From assembly GCA_001972305.1 (NCBI GenBank), contig BDDD01000367.1, positions 124,001 to 188,000 on the forward strand: 64,000 nt of DNA, read 5' to 3'. Both the position numbers and the translations under genes were made by a program. Under the pieces are notes generated by a model. That model was not told where the DNA came from. It saw nothing but the letters and a program-made list of their open reading frames with translations, and did not search any database. Positions 45,828 to 55,304 of this stretch are shown here, one piece after another; position 1 is the stretch's first letter; each line of letters opens with the position of its first letter. The DNA comes from Cephalotus follicularis. Lineage: Eukaryota > Streptophyta > Magnoliopsida > Oxalidales > Cephalotaceae.

Positions 45828-45962
45828 ACCCCCGGGCGAGGGCAGGGGGTGAGTGTAGTACAGTATAGTAGGCCCCCGGGCGAGGGTAGGGGGTAAGTGC
45901 AGTTAGTAGACCCCGGGCGAGGGTAGGGGCAGCGTAGTAGGCCCCTCGGGCGAGGGTAGAGG
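45828..45962. repeat. CCCCGGGCGAGGGTAGGGG repeat in L4
   Basis: Four degenerate units, each with a short inverted repeat CCCCGGGCGAGG, separated by AGTAGACC- or AGTAGGCC-containing spacers. Homologous to 29585-29695 in L1, with a different number of units. Confidence 0.7.
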
Positions 45963-46034
45963 GGGTACTACGTTGAGGATGACGGAATTGCCATTAGATA
46001 TGGCCAGATGGGAATTGACGGATATATGTTGATG

Positions 46035-46250
46035 ACAGCATAGCTGTACCAGCATCCAGTATTCCAGATAGCATGTTTGTGTCTGTATTCCAGATAGCAC
46101 AGTTGTGTCAGCATTTATATATCACAGTTGTGTTTATATTTCAGATAGTACAGTTGTGTCAGCATTCAGATATCATAGTTGTGTTTATACCCCAGATAGC
46201 GTAGTTGTGTCAGTATTCCAGACAGTATAGATGAGTTAGTGTTTCAGATA
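46035..46250. repeat. Minisatellite in L4
   Basis: Around eight imperfect units related to CAGATAGCACAGTTGTGTCAG. Homologous to 29764-29991 in L1. Confidence 0.65.
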
Positions 46251-47186
46251 TTATATTATATGGGCACATTTATTGTTTTTCTGATTTCATTTGAGACTCA
46301 TGATATTTCATTCTACTCTGATTTCATTGTGACTTGTTATGTTCAGATTGTATTGTCTTTAATTACACTGTAGTATTTCAGCGATTGACCAGATGTTTAC
46401 TTTGAACTTATAGTTCAGTTACAGTTATTGTAATCCCAGTTCCAGTTCCAGTATTGAGTATTAGCTTCTATTATAAAGACTTGTTGATGTCTTTGTTCTT
46501 TTCATGGATTCTCTTATTTTTGTGTTCTATAATTTTGATTTCAGTATATATATTTCTTTCAGCACATCCGATTCTTCATGGATGTAACAGGGAATGATTT
46601 GTTCCAACTCACTTAGTCATTTGGACTAACCCCCTCCCAGTGTTTCCATTTCAGATGATGGCAAGGAATTGCTAGGTCAGCTGTAGTAGATGTTGGACCA
46701 TGAGGGCAGGGCATGCTATCGGGGCTTCAACACATGCATAGCATAACTACATCAACATTTAAATTATGCATGTTTTTTTTAAATATATGTTTTCCTTATG
46801 ATTTTGTTTTGAAAAGGGCAGAGCCCAATATATTTATGATTCATGCTTGCTGATATGGTTGAGGCAGAGCCCAACCCATGCATGTTTATTAGTTTAAACT
46901 GTTGATTCCTCCTTCGAGAGTGTGTTTTGCTGAAGGCTGAGCCCGTTTATAAAATGTGTTTTCTTTACTGGGGACATAGTCCGATAAACGAATACTACAT
47001 GCCCGATTTTCGTAAAATTTTAAGAGTTAGAAAAATTTTCAACTTTTTGGAAAAAGTTCAAGTTATGATTATTTTTATGGTTTTAAGAAGTTTTGAAACA
47101 GGTTTTAAGATGTCACGTGGAGGTTTCCGGAAGGAGGCTTGCCACGTGATGGTCACATCTGTCTTGGTTGGGACGGGTGTGACATT

Positions 47187-47267
47187 GTCTCCCACTGAGA
47201 TAAAGAAAAACATGAGTGACACTTTATCTCCCACTGAGATAAAGAAAAATATAAATGATACTTTATA
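47187..47267 (+). repeat. 39-bp tandem repeat in the viral frame (SPTEIKKN units)
   Basis: Two complete units beginning CTCCCACTGAGATAAAG stand right of L4 and one stands left of it (42903-42942). Each codes for LSPTEIKKNMSDT or a variant. Units of 13 residues in tandem near the end of the polyprotein; L4 inserted inside the array. A related LSPTEIEKRN lies further upstream (about 42638). Confidence 0.8.
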
Positions 47268-47563
47268 ATAATGAAAACACTCTCTGTACAAATCTCATTT
47301 ACAGACAAGTTATTATTCAACAATACTTATCTCACTCATCCAAGTCCGTATAAAAAGAGTTCATCCTTTCATACATTCATCGAAAAGTAAGAAACAATTG
47401 AGACACTGTCAGTTGATAAAGCAACAGAAAGAACAAGTGAGAAAAAATCTTTATGCCCCACTGAGATAGAGATAAGAAATTCTAGAGCATTTTTCTTCCC
47501 AAACACTATTTTTCAAAAATTGAGAGATTACAACCTCGATGAGATAGTAGAAACCATTCAACA

Positions 47564-48157
47564 ATGAGATACCAACATCTACTCAACAATTTTCAGGTAA
47601 TTCAAGATTTTCTCAAACACATCATTTCAAATCCTGAACAATTTCCTCATATTTCTATAGGCTACTTTTCTCATTATCTTCCCATTAGCGAACACAAAAA
47701 ATGCTCAAAAATATTAGACACTTGTCAAGTCGTACCATTAGAACATTATTCATGCACATGCCATCTGGCATATACCATTTACGCAGCCTGTTGGGATCTA
47801 TCAGGACCCAAACAATACATTTTTGAAAACAAAATAATTACCCAACAATTTCTTTTAGACCATGATATGCTTCAACAAGCACTTTTCACCATACCTGAAC
47901 AATTTTTCCTTTTAGGAAGAAAATTAGCACTTGTTGGAATTGATCTTCTAGTAAATCGTGGGTATCCTATCATCCAAGTAAGTTTCAAATCCACACCTCC
48001 AGAATTCATTAATGAAATAGAACCCGCTAGACATTTAATCCAAGTAAATGGATCATACACAAAACCAACTCTAAGATCAACAAAACTATGGGACTGCTCC
48101 ATTTCTTTAGCAGAACAAATTAGCCACTGGAAAGCCAAAACCATTGCAGCAGATTGA
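47564..48157 (+). pseudogene. Unrecognised protein of the caulimovirid locus, 3'-terminal gene, broken
   Basis: A 197-codon frame starting MRYQHLLNNF, rich in His, Gln and Ile, with a Cys/His patch (EHYSCTCHLAYTIYAACW) and a conserved-looking middle (LLGRKLALVGIDLLV). I do not recognise a family. After the TGA at 48155-48157 the same frame continues with two more stops (about 48230 and 48297) to a Lys-rich tail near 48498 (EEYNKRQKKS). Its place, between the RT/RNase H region and a promoter-like region, fits a 3'-terminal viral gene such as the multifunctional ones of some caulimovirids, but this is inference from position only. Confidence 0.5.
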
Positions 48158-48498
48158 GATTATGATAATCTCCCTCATGTTTCCAAACTAATTACTGAAG
48201 ACCATATTCAAAAAATGAATTCATCCCAATGAATAATCCGTATTCGTTTTGAAATTCATAACCACTCTACTATTCTAGTAGACTCCTATGAAAAATAATT
48301 AACTGAAGCCTCAATAATTCGTAAAGACAGTGGAAGATACATTTCTCAAAAGAAGATATCTGAAGAATACAACAAAAGACAAAAAAAATCAATAAAGGAG
48401 AAACAAGCAATCCCACTCAGTAGAAAAAAATTCAGAGAAAATTACGAAGAAAAGTCGTCATTTGAAGCACTGAAAAGACAAAAAACTATTCAACAATA

Positions 48499-48710
48499 GT
48501 GAAAGCAAGCTACAGCAACTCCACTTCAACAAAACAAGACAACAATAGTGACTCCACTTTGCAGACAAGATACTATTCAGTAATAGTAACTCCATGATGA
48601 CTCCAACAAACTCCACTCAACTCAAGTCTATAAAAATGAGAGCTCATTCATTCAAGGCAAGTCTATAAAAAGGAGAGCTCATTCATTCATTCAAGGCAAG
48701 TCTTCCTTTG
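48499..48710 (+). promoter_or_regulatory. Promoter-like region of the caulimovirid locus with duplicated TATA motif
   Basis: After a stretch of repeated CAACAATAGTGA/ACTCCACTT phrases come two TATA motifs in a repeated context: AAGTCTATAAAAATGAGAGC (about 48625) and AAGTCTATAAAAAGGAGAGC (about 48662), each followed by TCATTCATTCA. The arrangement, a TATA box after the last gene and before a CT/A-rich leader, is as expected for a pararetroviral genome-length RNA promoter. The duplication is about 38 bp. Confidence 0.6.
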
Positions 48711-48994
48711 GAGAAAACTCTACGAGAGCTTCCACAAAGGTTACTTCAAACCAGAAGTTCAAAAATACTTCACAAGAATAGTTATTAGCTAGGAATTAGA
48801 AGTTTTCCTCCCAAGTTTTGGCTTGGAGACTTTCCTTTCCTAAGCTTCTTACTTCAAAACAAGTTCTTCTCAAACCATTTTCCCTAAACCAAAATCCCAT
48901 TTTAGTATTCCTTCTCTAGTTGTAAACACTTATAACCTGAGTGTAAACACTTTGAGTTATAACCTTCCTCCAGTATTCGAGAATTCAAGAATTG
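48711..48994 (+). other. Leader-like stretch between the viral promoter and Sirevirus B
   Basis: No gene is supported. The sequence repeats TGTAAACACTT (about 48920 and 48942). It ends with AATTG, immediately left of the 5' LTR of element B, the candidate target-site copy; the other copy would lie beyond the window. Confidence 0.45.
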
Positions 48995-49110
48995 TGTTGA
49001 CGATTCAGTCCCAATCCTTGTTTTGATGATAACATATTTGCATTTAACAAGTTTACTTGATGTGCAAGATATTACAAAGTTCAATACCAAGGCAAAACTC
49101 ATCTGCAAGA

Positions 49111-49630
49111 GAAGACATCGACCTTCCAGAAATGACATCGACGTCCGTACAAAAAGACATCGATCCCTTTCAAGAAGACATCGACGTCTTTAGTGCCTGA
49201 AGTTACAGGTCAAATTTTAATGAAGACATCGACTCCTACAAGCAAAGACATCGACGTCCGTACAAAAGACATCGATCCCTATCCTAAAGACATCGATGTC
49301 TTCAGATGCCAAAGTTACAGGACAATTTCAAGTGATGACATCGATGCTTGTTTGTGAAGACATCGACGCCCATGCAAAGACATCGATCCCTTAAGAAAGA
49401 CATCGACGTCTTTCTAGACCAATCTGGAAAACCCAGAAAAGACATCGACCCCTACAGAAGAAGTCGATGTAATGTTCAAAGACGCAAATGTCTGGAGATT
49501 TCCCAGAAATGACATCGACGTCTTTTTAAATGGTTTGACCCGGGAAACATGGAACGGCTAGTTGGCGCACTCTCAACGGCTATCAACAGTGAAAGACATC
49601 GACGCCTTTATAAAGACATCGACGTCTTTA
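49111..49630. repeat. Array of GACATCGACGTCTTT-type palindromes in LTR B
   Basis: About 17 units built on AAAGACATCGACGTCTTT, an almost perfect 18-bp palindrome with TCGA in the centre, plus half-site variants (GACATCGATCCC, GACATCGACGCC). Spacing is irregular (about 16-60 bp). The array ends about 90 bp upstream of the TATA box. The 3' LTR keeps the same array (63094-63634). Confidence 0.9.
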
Positions 49631-49721
49631 TATCGGCAGAGACAAAATTCAAAGTTGCATCAACATATTTTTAAATCAAAAGCTTCCATGATTTATGCAA
49701 CGGCTACAAATCTTTTCTGCC

Positions 49722-49728
49722 TATAAAT
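49722..49728 (+). promoter_or_regulatory. TATA box of LTR B
   Basis: TATAAAT in the context GCCTATAAATGGAAG, downstream of the palindrome array. The 3' LTR has the same at 63725-63731 and element C has CTATAAATGGACG at the equivalent place. Confidence 0.75.
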
Positions 49729-49794
49729 GGAAGACTCAAACCTCAGAAGAAAGACAACAATTCAGAATTATTCACATCAATTACACAACATCAA

Positions 49795-50760
49795 AAAGAC
49801 AAAAAGAAAAAGAAAGTCATTGCATTTAAGTCTTCCACAACGGACTCAAGTGAAGAAGATAGTGACGATGAAATGGCTTTGATCACAAGAAGTTTCAAGA
49901 AATATCTAGCAAAGAAAAAGTTTGGGAACAAACACTTCAAGAAGACATTACCCTCAAAAACCGAAACAAAGAAGGAAGAAATAATTTGTTTATGCAACAA
50001 ACCCGGACATTACAAGAGTGAATGTCCAAGATTGAAGAATGCAAAAGACACTATCAAAAAGAAGAAAGCTATGCTTGCTACATGGTCGGATAGTGATGAA
50101 TCAAGCTCCGAAGAACAAGAAGACCAAGAAGTAGCACAAATAGCATTGATGGCAATCAACGATAGTGATAAAGATGAAGATGAAGATGAAAATGAAAATG
50201 AGGTAAGTGAACTTCTTGAACTACTTGAGAAATTTAGCTTAGAAAACACTTCTCTTAAAAAGACCGTTAAAGCTCTTAATAGAGAAAATGTTAGTTTAAA
50301 ACATGAATTAGAATGTTTATCTAATAAGTCCTTATATGATAAGACCATTTATTTAGAAAAGGAAAATGAGACTTTAAAAGTTGAAATGGATACTCTTAAG
50401 AAGACTTTTACAAAATTTTCAAATAGTAGTGAAAAACTTGATAAGCTCTTAGGTCTTCAGAGATGTGTTTTTAACAAGGCTGGCCTAGGTTATGATGAGA
50501 TGAACAACGTTAAACATTTTCAAAAATATCTTGAAAAGAAGGATAATCAAAAAGTCTCATCTAGCATGACTTGTAATTATTGTAATAGATATGGCCACAC
50601 TACACACACTTGCTATCGCAAGAGAAATGACATGCACAAGAGAAATTTGTTATTGAAAAATAAAGTGTTGAAATTAAGAACTATATGGGTTCCTAAAGGA
50701 ACATTTTTTACTAACCCCCTCGGACCCAAAGCAACTTGGGTACCAAAGTCTTCAACATAA
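49795..50760 (+). pseudogene. Element B: gag C-terminal part, fused to LTR sequence
   Basis: The gag frame is open from the LTR junction (a Lys run, then VIAFKSSTTDSSEEDSDDE, matching the corresponding part of gag C) to TAA at 50758-50760. The first ATG in it is at 49873. The first knuckle reads CLCNKPGHYKSEC, with one residue fewer between the first two Cys than the usual CX2C. A coiled coil (~residues 110-190 of the ATG frame) follows, then a normal knuckle CNYCNRYGHTTHTC. The N-terminal gag domain is missing. Confidence 0.88.
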
Positions 50761-50775
50761 ATTCTCTTGTTTTGT

Positions 50776-52108
50776 AGGTGTCACCAAAGAGAAATCGTTG
50801 GTACCTCGATAGTGGAAGTTCCAAGCATATGACGGGTAACAAACGCCTATTTATAACTTGGAAACCAAAAGACGGAGGAAACATAACCTTTGGAGACAAT
50901 ACAAAAGGACAAGTCGTTGGAACCGGCTCCATAGGTAACAAAGACATTTCTATTTCTAATGTATTGCATGTAAAAGGACTCAAACGCAATCTCTTGAGCA
51001 TAAGTCAATTATGTGACAAGAATTGTAGAGTTATTTTCGAAAATACTTCATGTAGAGTTGTAGACAACAACAATAATGCTACTAAGTTTATTTGACAAAG
51101 AGAAGGCAATGTATACATTATAAATTTAAATGACCTTCAAAATCAAAATGTAAAATGCCTTGTCTCTTTAAATGAAGATAGTTGGATGTGGCATAGAACG
51201 CTTGGACATGTGAGTATGAGAACAATTGCAAAAATTTTGAAACATGACCTAGTTAAAGGTCTTCCAAAATTGAGTTTTCAAGAAGATAAATTGTGTGATG
51301 CTTGACAACAAGGAAAGCAAATAAGAGCAAGTTTTAAACCTACCAACATTGTCGCAACTTCTAGGCCACTCGAACTACTCCATATGGATCTTTTTGGACC
51401 AATAAACATCCGAAGCTTAGGAGGTAAATCTTATGCGTATGTTATTGTTGATGACTACACTAGGTACACATGGGTTTATTTTTTGGCACATAAAAGTGAA
51501 ACTTTTACATTCTTTGCCAATTTTTGTAAAATTGTTCAAAAAGAAAAAGGACTTTCTATTTTGAAAATTAGGAATGACCATGGCAAAGAATTCGAAAACA
51601 ATATTTTTGATGATTATTGCATTAAATTGGTTTTAAACATGAATTTTCAACTCCTAGGACTCCTCAACAAAATGGAGTCGTTGAAAGGAGAAATAGAACA
51701 TTAGAAGAAATGACAAGAACAATGCTTTGCGAAAATGATTTACCAAAGTATTTTTGGGCCGAAGCCACAAACACCGCATGTTATATTCTCAAAAAGACTC
51801 CATATGAGTTATGGAAGGAGAGAAAGCCTAACATTAGTTACTTTCGTGCCTTCGGATGCAAATGCTTCATACACAACAATGGAAAAGACCAACTTGGTAA
51901 GTTCGATTCGAAAGCGGATGAAGGTATATTTCTTGGCTACTCCCTTACTAGTAGAGCTTATAGATGTTTTAATAAACGTACTTTACTAGTAGAAGAATCT
52001 ATGCATATTGTTTTTGATGAGTTACATGATTCTACTTCACATGTGCATGATACTATAGAATTTCATGAACCTTCGAAGGACATAGATGTAGAACCTCAGG
52101 ATAGTTAA
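50776..52108 (+). pseudogene. Element B: protease and integrase, broken
   Basis: The frame after TAG begins with V.PKRNRWYLDSGSSKHMT (protease DSG). Then come LLSISQLCDK, the zinc region (WMWHRTLGH) and integrase core (LLHMDLFGP, YVIVDDYTRYTWVYF, RNDHGKEFEN), and after a frameshift near 51640 the segment TPQQNGVVERRNRTLEEM up to a stop at 52106-52108. In-frame stops also at 51094-51096 and about 51303, the latter replacing a Cys of the zinc motif (CDA-stop). Confidence 0.88.
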
Positions 52109-53161
52109 CAAAAAGAACTTATAGATAAGACTTACAAGGTAGTTAGAGACCACCCACATGAGGCTATCATTGGTAACATTCAACAAGGCATTAGGACTAG
52201 ATCTAGTGCAAACACTTGTAACTATGTTGCATTCCTTTCTCACCTAGAACCCAAAAACTTTGTAGAAGCCAAAAAAGATGAAAATTGGATTGTAGCTATG
52301 CAAGAAGAGCTAAACCAATTTGAAAGAAACAAAGTTTGGTGTTTAGTACCTAGACCAAAGGACCATTCGGTTATAGGAACAAAATAGGTTTTTAGAAACA
52401 AAATGGATAATCAGGGGACCGTCATTAGAAACAAGGCTAGACTAGTTACCCAAGGCTATTCACAAGAAGAAGGAATAGACTATGATGAGACATATGCCCC
52501 GGTTGCTAGACTAGAATCTATTCGATTGTTGCTTGCATTTGCTTGTTTTAATAATTTCAAGTTATATCAATTGGATGTGAAAAGTGCCTTTTTATATGGT
52601 TTTATAAAAGAAGAAGTTTATGTTGAACAACCTCAAGGTTTTGAGGACCCTCACTTTCCAAATCATGTTTTCAAATTAAACAAAGCTCTATATGGACTCA
52701 AACAAGCCCCTCGTGCTTTGTATGAGAGATTGACAAAGTTTTTAATTGAAAATGATTTTAAATGAGGAAATGTTGATATTACTCTTTTTACAAAATCTAA
52801 AGGTAATGATTTACTTATTGTTCAAATTTATGTTGATGATATTATGTTTGGATATACTAATGACTCTTTATGCAAGGAATTTTCAAATACCATGAAATCT
52901 GAATTTGAAATGAGTCTAATGGGAAAGCTCAACTACTTTCTCAGACTACAAGTCACACAAAACAAAGATGGAATCTTCATCAACTAAAAAAAATACATAA
53001 AGGATATTCTTAAGAAGTTTGGAATGGAGAAAGCTAAAACAAGCAAGACTCCTATGAGCACCTCTACAAAGCTTGACAAGGATGAACAAGGTAAAAATGT
53101 CGATCAAAAGCTTTATAGAAGTATGATAGGATATTTATTGTACTTGACTGCAAGTAGACCC
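52109..53161 (+). pseudogene. Element B: RT, broken and cut by element C
   Basis: Copia RT with motifs KARLVTQGYSQEEGIDYDET, LDVKSAFLYGFIKEEVYVEQ, LYGLKQAPRALY, YVDDIMFG and LLYLTASRP. In-frame stops at 52385-52387, about 52763 and about 52986. The sequence breaks at 53161 where element C begins; five bases before it are GACCC. The following RT and RNase H residues are not found on the far side of C, where only the last ~65 RNase H codons remain. Confidence 0.9.
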
Positions 53162-54287
53162 TGTTGACATTTATGTCTCAATCCTAAGTTTTGATCATAA
53201 CATATTTGTATTTGACAAAGTTTCTTCATGTGCAAGAAAGCAATAAAGTGAGCAAAACAACATGAGTTATGCAGAACACAGCTCAGACCACCGACGCTCA
53301 AGATCAAAGTGTCTGCGCTTTAACAAACAGTCGAGCCAAGAACAAAGCGTCTACCGGTGAAGCACTTGGAGAATTGGGGGAAACACTTAAACCGTCTACG
53401 CTCCAAATTCAAGCGTCTGCGCTTTGGGTACTAAGCGCCTGCTCTTAGTGCAGAGCGCCGGCTGATTAAACCAGTGGACACAACTTCTATTTAAAGCGGC
53501 CTAAGCGTCGACGCCCACAAACTAAGTGTCACCGCTTTAAGGTGTCGGTCGACTCAAACTTTGAACACCTGCGCTTTGAGCTGAATATTCAAATTTGAGA
53601 TCCCCAACGGTCACATGACCGTCGACGCTTTAAAGGAGACAGTCGACGCTTTAGTCGGCTGGAACAGTTTCTGACAGATTTCAGTGGACATTCCATTATG
53701 GAATTAATCCTAAACTAATCCCAACGGATCTATGAGGCAAAGAGCTATAAATGGACGAATGTTTTGAAGAATGAGAGAGAGAACAACACAAGCAAAACAT
53801 ATATACAAACATCATTCAAAGCATACACCAAAAAGAGAATCAAAATCCAAAGCTCATCCAAATAGTTTACATTTCACATTTTGAGCTATTTCTTGTTCTC
53901 ACTGATTTGAGCAATCTTATCTTGTAAAATCCAACCTTGTGAGAGGTCTAGATCAAAACACTACTTTATAATTTGATTGTAATAGGGGAGTGAACCCTAG
54001 TGAATTTGGGGAGTGAACCCAAAGAGAATTGTAAGTGATTGAGGTCAATCACAAAGGTGTATCGAATAGCACCCGTAATTATGTTCGGAGAACTAGTGAA
54101 AACTGAAGGAGATCCTTGGGAAAAGTGGACGTAGGCAAGAGTTTCGCCGAACCACTCTAAACTAGTGTTTGCAAATCTCTTTAACTCTATCTCTTTACAT
54201 AGTTGTTCATATTGATATTGTTCTTTATTCTTGTTCATTGCGAAATGTTTGTTAAAAATTATGCTGAACCTAATTATCTAAGTTAGA
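53162..54287 (+). repeat. 5' LTR of element C, 3' end uncertain
   Basis: Begins TGTTGACATTTATG. Contains the array 53290-53655 and a TATA motif (TATAAAT, 53746-53752). From 53775 on there is no partner copy because the 3' LTR is truncated, so the end is set where D-type sequence starts. No tRNA-Met primer site is visible next to it. Confidence 0.8.
53290..53655. repeat. Array of GCGTCGACGC-type palindromes in LTR C
   Basis: Units based on AAAGCGTCGACGCTTT, a perfect 16-bp palindrome with TCGA centre, and decayed forms such as GCGTCTGCGCTTT and GTCGACGCTTTAAAG. About ten units, ending some 90 bp upstream of the TATA. The 3' LTR has the same array at 59721-60090. Confidence 0.88.
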
Positions 54288-54500
54288 ATTGTTAGAAAAA
54301 CACAAAAACAAAATAAAAATAGAAATAGAAATAAAAATAAAAATTAACGTAGAGCACACACTAATAAACTAATTATTCTAACTAACACCAAATAAAGCAG
54401 AAAAAATCACAGAATAAGAAAAACCAGTTTTTTTTTTTGGAATTAAATCTAAACTAAATACTACGAATCAGTTAAATAAATTTAAACTAATTTAAACGTT

Positions 54501-54518
54501 TCCCCGGCAACGGCGCCA
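54501..54518 (-). other. Primer binding site of element D (tRNA-Asp)
   Basis: The plus strand TCCCCGGCAACGGCGCCA equals the 18-base 3' end of plant tRNA-Asp with CCA partly encoded; its complement is the primer site. It is six bases from the LTR end. It is not a tRNA gene, because the rest of a tRNA is absent. Confidence 0.85.
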
Positions 54519-54524
54519 AAAACT

Positions 54525-55304
54525 TGTTCACGTAGTTCTTCCCCAAAACCTTAAAAGGTTTAGCTACTAAACATTGTGAAGAAAACTAAATTGATAAAAA
54601 GAAATTAGGGTTGCCTCTACACTACTTACTTGTTTCTGGCCGAATATAACACACTTATATACTACTAAGTTGATCAAAAACGGAATAAAAGTAATCCTAG
54701 TTACAAAATATGGAAAAAATCTAAACTTTCTATTTCTGCTGCAGAGGAAGGCGTCGACTCCTTTAGGAAAGGAGTCGATTTCTTTAGGTAAAAATCGCGA
54801 CTTGCTGAGATGCGAGAGAAAGGAGTCGACTTCTTCTTTAAAGACGTCGACTTCTTTTGCTCCAAAAGCTACAGACCAATTTTGTTAAAAGACATCGATG
54901 TGTTGTGTGAAAGACATCGTTCTGCATGAAAGGCGTTGACTTCTGCTTGAAAGACGTCGACTTCTTTTTCATAGCTCCTTGAAGATTGTTGCATTTTTCC
55001 AGAAAAGACATCGACTTCTTCTTGAAAGACGTCGACTTCATTGCGTACCCAGAAAAGACATCGACTTCTTTTGAAAGGAGTCGACTTCTTTGGTCTGTTT
55101 TCTGCAGAATTCAGCAATTCTTTAATCTCTACACTTCAAGCTCCAATTTTGCACACTTTTGGGTAGTATTTTTGCACTTTGGTCATTTAGAACTTGTTCC
55201 TGAAAATCATTAAAACACAACATAAGTAGTCTATTCCAAGCATAAAAATATCACAAATAATGCATTAAAAACAACACATTTTTATGCTAAACAATTTACT
55301 AACA
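54525..55304 (-). repeat. LTR of element D with TCGA palindromes
   Basis: TG...CA ended on the minus strand. It contains about a dozen AAGGAGTCGACTTCTTT or AAAGACGTCGACTTCTTT units (54751-55091). On the element strand these lie upstream of a TATATAAG box (54661-54654). An LTR of a different superfamily thus has the same architecture as LTRs B and C. Confidence 0.75.

Larger units (their letters stand above)
42943..47184 (+). mobile_element. L4: solo LTR (4.2 kb) inserted in the viral locus
   Basis: Starts TGTGACACCCCGTGTCAC and ends GGGACGGGTGTGACA, flanked by a perfect TTGTC duplication (42938-42942 and 47185-47189). It carries the microsatellite, two perfect or near-perfect hairpins, a short ATG frame running into GCTGGTAAGTC (~43230) that looks like a splice donor, a ~175-bp degenerate repeat, the GGCGAGGG repeat, a minisatellite and the shared 3' section. 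No gag or pol. The 20-bp core palindrome near its 5' end is intact, so the insertion may be fairly recent. Confidence 0.85.
48995..49794 (+). repeat. 5' LTR of element B, 3'-truncated
   Basis: Begins TGTTGACGATTCAGTCCC and matches the 3' LTR from 62978 almost base for base up to ACACAACATCAA, where the copies part (49794 and 63796). It contains the TCGA-palindrome array (49111-49630) and a TATA box CTATAAATGG (TATAAAT at 49722-49728). Confidence 0.92.
54288..55304 (-). mobile_element. Element D: fragment of a tRNA-Asp-primed Gypsy element (LTR plus leader)
   Basis: Minus-strand LTR from 55304 (TGTTAGTAAATTG) to 54525 (GTGAACA), 780 bp, then a primer site matching tRNA-Asp and about 210 bp of AT-rich leader. 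This primer is typical of Athila-type Gypsy elements. Neither coding sequence nor a second LTR is present. It replaces the region of C between the LTR and the middle of gag, so either it inserted there and a deletion followed, or recombination joined the pieces. Confidence 0.75.

Noticed and set aside
49111..49630. CRISPR-like regular repeats
   Set aside because: Units are palindromes of variable form and irregular spacing, in a plant LTR; no spacers of constant length and no cas genes.
54501..54518. tRNA-Asp gene
   Set aside because: Only the last 18 bases of tRNA-Asp match; no acceptor or anticodon arms. It is the primer binding site of an LTR element.
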